From: an uncultured SAR324 cluster bacterium
Lineage (GTDB): Bacteria > SAR324 > NAC60-12
DNA: 5,139 bases
Direction: 5' to 3'
Assembly: GCA_902575715.1 (NCBI GenBank)
Contig: CACGSI010000061.1
Location: 1-5,139, forward strand
The position numbers and the translations under genes were made by a program. The notes beneath the pieces were generated by a model, which searched no databases, was not told the origin of the DNA, and saw only the letters and a list, made by a program, of their open reading frames with translations. Of the stretch, positions 1 through 5,139 are shown one piece after another. Position 1 is the first letter of the stretch; each line of letters starts with the position of its first letter.

Positions 1-513
1 ATCCTTCTGAATAGTTTTAGTTTTTGCGATGAGGTTTTCTATTCCCTTCTTCGATAGATCAGTTTTTTCTTCCAATAAAGCTTTAGCTTCCTTTTCAGAA
101 ATTTTACCTTCTGCTACTTTTTCCAATATTTCTACGATCTCTTCTTTATTTGAACCATCTTTAATTTCTTCAGATATGGATTCAACCTCCTCTTTTATCA
201 ATTTTTTGCGTCTTTTTTCAAGAACTTTTTCAGTTAAAACAGCAACTTCTTTTTTAGCTTCTTCAACCTCTTCTTTTTCTGCAACAAGTTCTTTCTTTTC
301 CGTCACGTCTTCTGCTGCTCTTTTTTCCAACATTGCTTCTTTGGCGTTGAATTCGTCTATTACCTGATTATTTTCTGCAATCTCCTCTGCAGTTAGTGGT
401 CGGACATCATCTAAATCATCCATAATAGTGTCAGGTACTGGGACTGTCTTAGTACAGCCAACTATTATTATTGAAACGAGGGCGATCAGTACTTTTAAAG
501 AATATTTCAGCAT
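1..513 (-). CDS. Lys/Glu-rich putative lipoprotein (partial, C-terminus beyond window)
   Basis: The minus strand is open from an ATG at 513-511 to the left edge (171 codons, no stop), so the gene is truncated by the window. Residues 1-19 form a lipoprotein signal peptide: Lys3 and Lys7, then a hydrophobic stretch, then IIVGC with Cys20 as the expected lipidated residue. This relaxed lipobox suits spirochaetes. A short Thr/Pro/Asp linker follows (about 21-40). From about residue 42 the protein is dominated by Glu, Lys and Ala with regularly spaced Leu/Val/Ile, so long helices or coiled coil are expected. A GGAG ribosome site (524-521) lies 7 bases before the ATG, which supports the start. It probably sits on the periplasmic face or in the outer membrane. 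I recognise no family and infer no function. The plus-strand Ser/Phe-rich reading frame over the same bases is the complement of the Glu/Lys codons and is not a gene. Confidence 0.85.
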   Translation of the reverse strand, partial: MLKYSLKVLIALVSIIIVGCTKTVPVPDTIMDDLDDVRPLTAEEIAENNQVIDEFNAKEAMLEKRAAEDVTEKKELVAEKEEVEEAKKEVAVLTEKVLEKRRKKLIKEEVESISEEIKDGSNKEEIVEILEKVAEGKISEKEAKALLEEKTDLSKKGIENLIAKTKTIQKD

Positions 514-778
514 GTTCAATCTCCACATAATTGTTTTGTTTTCAAAAAAAGGATAAATCTAAGGTTACTAGTCTATTAAAGCTATTTAAAATAAGGTAAA
601 ACAATAATATCAATTTCGCCTATGTAAACTACGTCAATAAAAATTAATAATCAATTTTTTTTTATAAATTTAGTTAATTTCCCAGTTAATAACTCATAGA
701 TAATCATAATACATACATTTACAATTACAATACAATATCTTTCGGAAAATTTTATTTGTTTATAGATGTTGTAAATTT

Positions 779-795
779 GTTAAAATTTTTTTAAC
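779..795. repeat. 7-bp perfect inverted repeat, possible operator
   Basis: GTTAAAA (779-785) and its reverse complement TTTTAAC (789-795) flank a TTT spacer. It lies just upstream of the candidate promoter for the plus-strand genes, where a regulator could bind. Because it is almost pure A/T in an AT-rich region, it may be chance. Confidence 0.2.
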
Positions 796-805
796 TTAAA
801 AAATC

Positions 806-833
806 TTGAGAACTTTTTTATAAATGTTAGAGT
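806..833 (+). promoter_or_regulatory. Possible sigma70-type promoter for the DUF21 gene block
   Basis: TTGAGA (806-811) resembles a -35 box and TAGAGT (828-833) is a weak -10 box, with a 16-base spacer. It would start transcription about 45-50 bases before the ATG at 889. The -10 match is imperfect and the region is AT-rich, so this is only a candidate. Confidence 0.25.
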
Positions 834-888
834 ATCGAAATTCTTAAATTAATCAATTTATCTGCATCACTTAAACAATAAATATTTT

Positions 889-1926
889 ATGGACCTGACC
901 ATTTTGGTTGGTATATTTTTTTGTTTGACACAATCAGCTATATTTTCCGGACTAACACTGGGTATGTTTGGGCTTAGTAGATTGAAACTCGAAATTGAAG
1001 TTGAGTCCGGAAACAAGGCGGCGGCCCAAGTTTTGGAATTAAGAAAGGATGCTAATCTTTTGTTGACTACTTTGCTTTGGGGAAATGTAAGTATTAATGT
1101 CCTTTTAACATTGTTAACTGATTCCATTCTAGCTGGACTCAGTTCTTTCTTTTTTTCTTCAGTTTGTATTACTCTTTTTGGAGAAATCATTCCACAAGCA
1201 TATTTCTCTAGAAATGCATTGCAAATGGGAATTTTCCTTTCACCTTTGATTAGAATTTACAGATTCATTCTATATCCTGTTAGTAAACCAACGGCATTGA
1301 TTCTAGATAAATGGCTTGGTAAAGAAGGCGTTTTGTATTTTAAAGAGGAGGATTTTAGAATAATGTTACAAAAACATATGGAGTCTAGAGATTCAGATAT
1401 TAGTCGATTGGAAGGTACGGGGGCTCTAAATTTTTTGAGAATAGATGATTTGCCTGTTGGAGATGAGGGTGAAATTGTTGATCCAGTCAGCATCATCCCT
1501 TTAAAAATAGAGTTTGATCTCCCTGTATTCCCTGCCTTCCAAAGGAACTCAAATGATCCCTTTTTACTAAAGGTTCAAGAATCTGGAAAAAAGTGGGTTA
1601 TTTTAACTTCTTTAGAGGGTGCTCCAAAATTAGTAATAAACTCTGATTTGTTTTTAAGAGATGCACTTTTTGGTGTTGAACCCTTCCGTCCATATTCTTA
1701 TTGCCATAGACCAATTGTGGTATCAGATGTTAAAACTCCTCTAGGAGAAGTTATTCAAAAATTGCGTGTTCATCCGGAACATTCTGAAGATGATGTGATT
1801 GATAACGATTTAATTTTATGTTGGGATAAAGAAAAAAGAATTATCACGGGAGCAGATTTGTTAGGAAGACTTTTACGAGGAATTGCAGGTCGAAGGCCAC
1901 AATTTGTTTTACCAGAAGAAAAATAA
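889..1926 (+). CDS. DUF21/CNNM-type membrane protein with degenerate CBS-like C-terminus
   Basis: This 345-residue protein begins with a CNNM (DUF21) transmembrane domain, residues about 3-140. Three family hallmarks are visible: the first helix with a small-residue turn and SR motif (FSGLTLGMFGLSR, 19-31), the GNVSIN segment (65-70) and GEIIPQ (98-103). About four hydrophobic segments follow that pattern (roughly 3-29, 57-82, 84-105, 113-132). Members of this family are linked to divalent-cation (Mg/Co) transport or export in the inner membrane. The cytosolic half (about 150-340) starts with an acidic DISRLEGTG stretch where the family has its linker to CBS domains. It ends with a CBS-like segment (ITGADLLGRLLRGI, about 319-332), but the CBS pair is poorly conserved and no CorC_HlyC domain follows. 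At 345 residues it is shorter than the usual 420-450. No clear Shine-Dalgarno precedes the ATG; the start is chosen because it gives a complete first helix. The substrate is inferred from the family only. Confidence 0.85.
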   Translation: MDLTILVGIFFCLTQSAIFSGLTLGMFGLSRLKLEIEVESGNKAAAQVLELRKDANLLLTTLLWGNVSINVLLTLLTDSILAGLSSFFFSSVCITLFGEIIPQAYFSRNALQMGIFLSPLIRIYRFILYPVSKPTALILDKWLGKEGVLYFKEEDFRIMLQKHMESRDSDISRLEGTGALNFLRIDDLPVGDEGEIVDPVSIIPLKIEFDLPVFPAFQRNSNDPFLLKVQESGKKWVILTSLEGAPKLVINSDLFLRDALFGVEPFRPYSYCHRPIVVSDVKTPLGEVIQKLRVHPEHSEDDVIDNDLILCWDKEKRIITGADLLGRLLRGIAGRRPQFVLPEEK

Positions 1927-1943
1927 ATTGCTGAGGAGTTTTA

Positions 1944-3095
1944 ATGAATACAGATAATGAAAAATTAAGAGAACTAAAAGAGATAGAAGCACCGCTCGAA
2001 TTATTTAAAATTCTCAAAAATGATTTGGATAAACTTAAATCCCAGATAAATAATTTAGATAAAAATAAGATTAGTTCAAAAGTTTTATCAGGATTGAGAG
2101 CAAATAAAGGAGTCATTTCAGATGGGAAAAAATTAGATTATACAGGCAGTAGGCTTAGTAGAACTTTAAAAAATGCTAGAGCCAAGGTAATCCCCGCGTT
2201 ATTATATAAAAATCCAAATGATTCTAAATTACGTATGGAATTGGTAGGGATTTTTATACAGGAGGAAAAAAATTGTAATTTGTTAATTGCTAGAGATGCA
2301 TTTATATTAGTTATGTATGAAATAGAGACTCCTTTAATTTCGACCGAAAAAATCAATTTAGCAATTTTGACCCAAAAGATATTTCTTGAAAAGTTTCAGA
2401 ATTTTCTTCTGGAAGATTACAAGGAAACCGAGGTAAAAATTAAGGGAGACGGTAACGTAGATTATATTCTAGAGAAACAACATAAAAAATTAAAGGGAGA
2501 ATTAAATTTTATTAAGAAGTGTTTAAGTTTGCTTCAAGTGGCACCGATCGAAGTTGATTATAAATTAAATCTAAATAAATCAAAATCTGAATCTCATATA
2601 CCGTATGGAGATCTAAAAAATGGTTTTGATCCTATGCTTAGATCTTTAGTATATCTTCCCCTAGCAGAAAAAAATTTACAATTGATGTTTGATATTCTTC
2701 AAAGATTAGAGAAAAAAAATCCGATGGTGGGCTTTCACAAATCCAAAATGCATGAAAATTTTTCACAAATTCAACTGGCTATAGGATCAGTAGGGAAAAA
2801 ATCTGAATATAAAAAAAAGGGATTTGAAAATTTAAATAAGGCATTGCAAGCGGTTGTAGGTGCTTTAAAGTTGATAGGTGATATCCCAGAGAAGCCTATG
2901 GAAAAAGCTGTAGTCCACCGCTTTTCTTATTTGTGTTATTCTATTTATGGCATTTTTAATAGTTTTGGTATTGCAATACCTGAGAGTCACTATATGAGGA
3001 TTAAGAAAGCTCTTTCTCTCATAGAGCCTATTTCTAAAGATCCAAAATTTAAAAAAATTCAATCCAAATTAATGTATATTATTTCAGAAAAATAA
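1944..3095 (+). CDS. Soluble Lys-rich helical protein of unknown function
   Basis: This 383-residue protein is not one I recognise. It has no signal peptide or clear membrane segment and is expected in the cytoplasm. Residues about 5-42 are rich in Glu, Lys, Leu and Asn with spaced hydrophobics, suggesting a short coiled coil. The rest reads as helix pairs. The stretch from NPNDSKLRMEL (90-100) through about 155 resembles TPR-like or other alpha-solenoid repeats, but no repeat register is clear. A second helical block spans about 235-380, with a hydrophobic Tyr/Phe-rich patch at 327-342. A strong ribosome site, GAGGAG (1933-1938), lies 5 bases before the ATG and fixes the start. The gene follows the DUF21 gene by 17 bases and precedes the Omp85-type gene by 23, so co-transcription is likely. 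A scaffold or partner role would be pure inference. Confidence 0.85.
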   Translation: MNTDNEKLRELKEIEAPLELFKILKNDLDKLKSQINNLDKNKISSKVLSGLRANKGVISDGKKLDYTGSRLSRTLKNARAKVIPALLYKNPNDSKLRMELVGIFIQEEKNCNLLIARDAFILVMYEIETPLISTEKINLAILTQKIFLEKFQNFLLEDYKETEVKIKGDGNVDYILEKQHKKLKGELNFIKKCLSLLQVAPIEVDYKLNLNKSKSESHIPYGDLKNGFDPMLRSLVYLPLAEKNLQLMFDILQRLEKKNPMVGFHKSKMHENFSQIQLAIGSVGKKSEYKKKGFENLNKALQAVVGALKLIGDIPEKPMEKAVVHRFSYLCYSIYGIFNSFGIAIPESHYMRIKKALSLIEPISKDPKFKKIQSKLMYIISEK

Positions 3096-3118
3096 TTAGC
3101 CCGAGAAGTTTAGTTAAA

Positions 3119-4379
3119 ATGAAAAAAATTTTAGCTTCATTATTAATATTATATTTTTTTAATCATTCGATTTTTTCTTACCAGTTTCCACCTGAAAGAA
3201 CTAAAAGGGATGCAGATAGTAAATTAGGTTGGATGTTTGCACCATTGCCTGGTTGTGTGGAAGGTGTTGGTTGTGCAGTCCCTATTGCAGGTTTAATATC
3301 AAACTTTTATAAAAGTACTGACTTAGTATTACTTAAAACTTTAGTGAAAGGAGACATTGAAGCGACTGTACTGCAACTTCAAAAATTCCCCATAATTGAA
3401 GAAAAATTGTTGTTAAAGTTATTATATTATGATTGGGATATAAGTTTAAGAAACTACGACAGAGGAATAAATTCAAACAAAAATAATTATTACCAAACTT
3501 TTGAGAATCTAAATAGTTCATCAATAAATATTCAATCACAATTTTTCAATCAGCAATTGGAGATTCAAATCGGGTTTTCTTCAGGTGAAGCAAAAGTTTC
3601 AAAAATCTTTGACCCTGATGAGAATAAGTTTTCCAATATACGATCTCCCTTAAGAACTTGGAAAGACCTTTCAATAGGTACACAAATCGATTTAACCGAC
3701 AATCACTTGGAACCCCGCGAAGGGATTAGATTTGAAATACTTCATAATGCTACGGACTATGGGCTTCCTGAACTAAGTGATTATAATGTAAATTCTTTAA
3801 ATTTAACCACATATATCCCTTTTTTTGGGTTCAAATACGCTTTTAATAAACGCATTTCAATCTCGTTCATATATTTCCGAAAAGGGCTTAACAGATGAAA
3901 CTATTTTAAGAAATAAATTTGGCCTTGAATGTGATATGGAAATTGATGAGCAAGCATGTAGAGTTACAGAAGATAGGAGAATTGAGTACTGGTTGGCTAG
4001 AAATCGTTCTGGAAAAGCAGCTGCACTTGGAGGAATAAATAGGATGCGTGCATATAGTCTAGGAAGGTTCTTTGCGGGAAACAGTTCAAACTATGCTGTC
4101 GAATACCGTTTAAACTTTTCAGAGAAGCAGACCCCTATAAACTGGATAATTATGGGAGGAGTCAGAACTGTTATGCAAGCTGCTTTTTTTTATGAATTGG
4201 GAGGGGTGTCAGATGATCTTTCAAAATTGAACCAAAATATGAAACCTTCATTTGGTATCGGATTCAGAGCTATTATATCTGGATTGATTTATAGATTTGA
4301 CCTAGCAAAGGGAGAAGATGGTATTGCTCCAACATTATTTATAAACTATCCTTTATCTTTGGGAACGCTAGGTAGTTAG
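3119..4379 (+). pseudogene. Omp85/BamA-TamA-type outer-membrane barrel, split by a one-base frameshift
   Basis: The gene is read in two frames: 3119-3898 (259 codons, stop TGA) and a second frame reaching 4379 (TAG). Frame two has a stop at 3804-3806, so the shift lies between 3807 and 3895. It is best placed at T7-G3 (3820-3829): losing one base gives a continuous 419-residue protein reading YIPF(L/F)GSNT across the join. In that product, residues 1-20 are a signal peptide (cleavage after IFS). Residues about 35-130 are a non-barrel N-terminal part with no evident POTRA repeats. Barrel features follow: DLTDNHLEPREG (191-202), like the D-x-R/T-D-N..P..G strand motif; LGG followed by MRAY (about 303-312), matching the Omp85 loop-6 (V/I)RG(F/Y) motif with Gly changed to Ala; EYRLNF (328-333); and a near-terminal YRFDLA strand (about 391-396). 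The family inserts or exports proteins or lipids at the outer membrane; this short POTRA-less form has no assigned substrate. A weak GAGAAG site (3103-3108) precedes the ATG. Confidence 0.8.
3820..3829 (+). repeat. T7-G3 tract at the frameshift point
   Basis: Seven T (3820-3826) followed by three G (3827-3829) mark where the Omp85-type gene changes frame. With six T, or with two G, the reading continues into the downstream frame without any stop until 4377. Homopolymers of this kind slip during replication and are miscounted by some sequencers. Going from the upstream to the downstream frame needs a net +1 shift, so expression in this state would require ribosomal +1 slipping or loss of one U by RNA polymerase. 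Confidence 0.6.
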
Positions 4380-4393
4380 GTATCATTAAATAT

Positions 4394-4425
4394 ATTTGAA
4401 TAAATTTAATTTCAAATTCTTTTTT
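4394..4425 (+). terminator. Weak AT-rich terminator-like hairpin
   Basis: ATTTGAA (4394-4400) pairs with TTCAAAT (4411-4417) around a 10-base loop, and a T6 run ends at 4425. It lies 14 bases after the stop of the barrel gene, a sensible place for the three-gene block to end. The stem has only one G-C pair, so it would be a weak intrinsic terminator. A second, smaller hairpin (AGACTT with AGGTCT, 4447-4462) lies downstream. Confidence 0.3.
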
Positions 4426-4521
4426 AATGAAAAATTATTTTTAATTAGACTTATAAAGGTCTTTCATATTAAATTTTAAACCTCATTTTTCTTCATTTAT
4501 AAAAGACAATTAATTCAACAA

Positions 4522-5121
4522 ATGCTATTAAGTATTAATCCGAAAAATCCTGAGTCTAGATTTGTTAATAGAGTAGTTAATGTTTTAAGTAAAGGAGGAA
4601 TAATAATTTATCCTACAGATACGGTATATGGTTTAGGTTGCAGTATTTTTGATAAAAAGGCGATGAAACGTTTGTATCAAATTAAAAAAATGAATCATAA
4701 AAAACCTCTAACTTTTGTTTGTGCTAACCAAAACCAAATACAAGAATATAGTCAAGGAATTCCTACACATGTTTATAAATTTCTACGCAGAAAATTACCG
4801 GGACCCTATACATTTGTATTCAAAGCATCGAAAATTGTCCCCAAAATGATGCTTACACACAGAAAAACAGTTGGCCTCAGATGGCCAGACCATCCTATAA
4901 CAAATAGCATTGTTTCCAACTTAGGTCATCCCATACTCAGCAGTAGTTTAAGAATATCAAAAGATGAATTATTTGAAGACCCAAATGATATTTATGAAGA
5001 ATACAAAAAAAAGGTAGATTTAATAGTTGATGGAGGTTGTATTTATGCTGAAAATTCAACAATTATTGATTTTAGCGGCGGGGAAGCAGAAGTAACCAGA
5101 AAAGGCAAAGGAATTATCTAA
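4522..5121 (+). CDS. yciO: YciO-type Sua5/YrdC family protein
   Basis: This 199-residue protein is a complete single YrdC (Sua5/TsaC) domain. It shows PTDTVYGLGC (31-40), the phosphate/nucleotide-binding opening of the family, then PGPYTF (93-98), GLRWPDHP (118-125), SSSL (140-143) and DLIVDGG (166-172). The N-terminus, with INPKNPESR (5-13), resembles E. coli YciO rather than TsaC. Two TsaC signatures are altered: the KxR motif reads KKM (55-57), and the S-x-N motif has Leu143 where TsaC has Asn. YrdC and Sua5 make threonylcarbamoyl-AMP from Thr, bicarbonate and ATP for tRNA t6A; YciO is a paralogue with a less certain role. So this gene is probably not the sole t6A enzyme of the cell. The ATG has no clear Shine-Dalgarno; the start is supported by alignment to the YciO N-terminus. 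A 142-base gap separates it from the barrel gene, so it is probably transcribed separately. Confidence 0.88.
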   Translation: MLLSINPKNPESRFVNRVVNVLSKGGIIIYPTDTVYGLGCSIFDKKAMKRLYQIKKMNHKKPLTFVCANQNQIQEYSQGIPTHVYKFLRRKLPGPYTFVFKASKIVPKMMLTHRKTVGLRWPDHPITNSIVSNLGHPILSSSLRISKDELFEDPNDIYEEYKKKVDLIVDGGCIYAENSTIIDFSGGEAEVTRKGKGII

Positions 5122-5139
5122 TATTCTTAGAAATTATTT

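Larger units (their letters stand above)
514..888. other. Divergent AT-rich intergenic region
   Basis: This 375-base stretch separates the minus-strand lipoprotein gene from the plus-strand three-gene block, so it must carry promoters for both directions. It is extremely AT-rich, with stops in all frames and no plausible coding sequence or structured RNA that I can see. It contains a T9 tract (655-663), a 7-bp inverted repeat (779-795) and a possible sigma70-type promoter (806-833). The base bias makes such motifs likely by chance. Confidence 0.7.

Noticed and set aside
29..367. Plus-strand open frame rich in Ser and Phe
   Set aside because: It is the complement of Glu/Lys codons in the minus-strand lipoprotein gene, has no ribosome site, and its composition is typical of a shadow frame.
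639..663. AT-only hairpin followed by a T9 run as a terminator
   Set aside because: The stem (AAAAATT with AATTTTT) has no G-C pairs and merges with the T run, and no plus-strand gene ends upstream of it.
867..1190. Minus-strand open frame over the start of the DUF21 gene
   Set aside because: It overlaps clearly conserved DUF21 motifs on the plus strand and shows no family features of its own.
1844..2116. Minus-strand open frame across the junction of the first two plus-strand genes
   Set aside because: It spans a gap with a strong plus-strand ribosome site and lies opposite two better supported genes.
3825..4379. The downstream part of the barrel gene as an independent gene starting at TTG
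   Set aside because: It would begin in the middle of a barrel without a signal peptide or ribosome site; its content continues the upstream half exactly, so it is a frameshift fragment.

Overview
This is a strongly AT-rich window (roughly 30% G+C, judged by eye). The set of genes suggests a Leptospira-like spirochaete: a short lipoprotein signal with a relaxed lipobox, an Omp85-type outer-membrane barrel with an N-terminal extension that resembles Leptospira proteins as I remember them, a CNNM/DUF21 membrane protein with a degenerate cytosolic half, and a YciO-type protein. The assignment rests on remembered protein style and base composition, not on a database search.

Layout. Positions 1-513 (minus strand) hold the start of a Lys/Glu-rich lipoprotein gene that runs off the left edge. 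Positions 514-888 are a divergent, non-coding, AT-rich spacer. Positions 889-4379 (plus strand) hold a compact three-gene block: a DUF21/CNNM membrane protein, a 383-residue soluble helical protein of unknown function, and an Omp85-family barrel. The gaps are 17 and 23 bases, so one transcript is likely. Positions 4380-4521 are a spacer with a weak terminator-like hairpin. Positions 4522-5121 hold a Sua5/YciO/YrdC-family protein closest to YciO.

The most notable observation is that the Omp85-family gene is split by a one-base frameshift at a T7-G3 tract (3820-3829). Removing one base joins both halves into a continuous 419-residue barrel protein with a signal peptide. This may be a genuine mutation, a slippage or phase-variation site, or a sequencing error; the sequence alone cannot decide. 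The three-gene block would combine an inner-membrane (possibly divalent-cation) protein, a cytosolic partner of unknown role and an outer-membrane protein, but any functional link is inference from spacing.

I found no mobile element, CRISPR array, tRNA, rRNA or recognisable defence or toxin system. I do not see convincing evidence for a new multi-gene system here.
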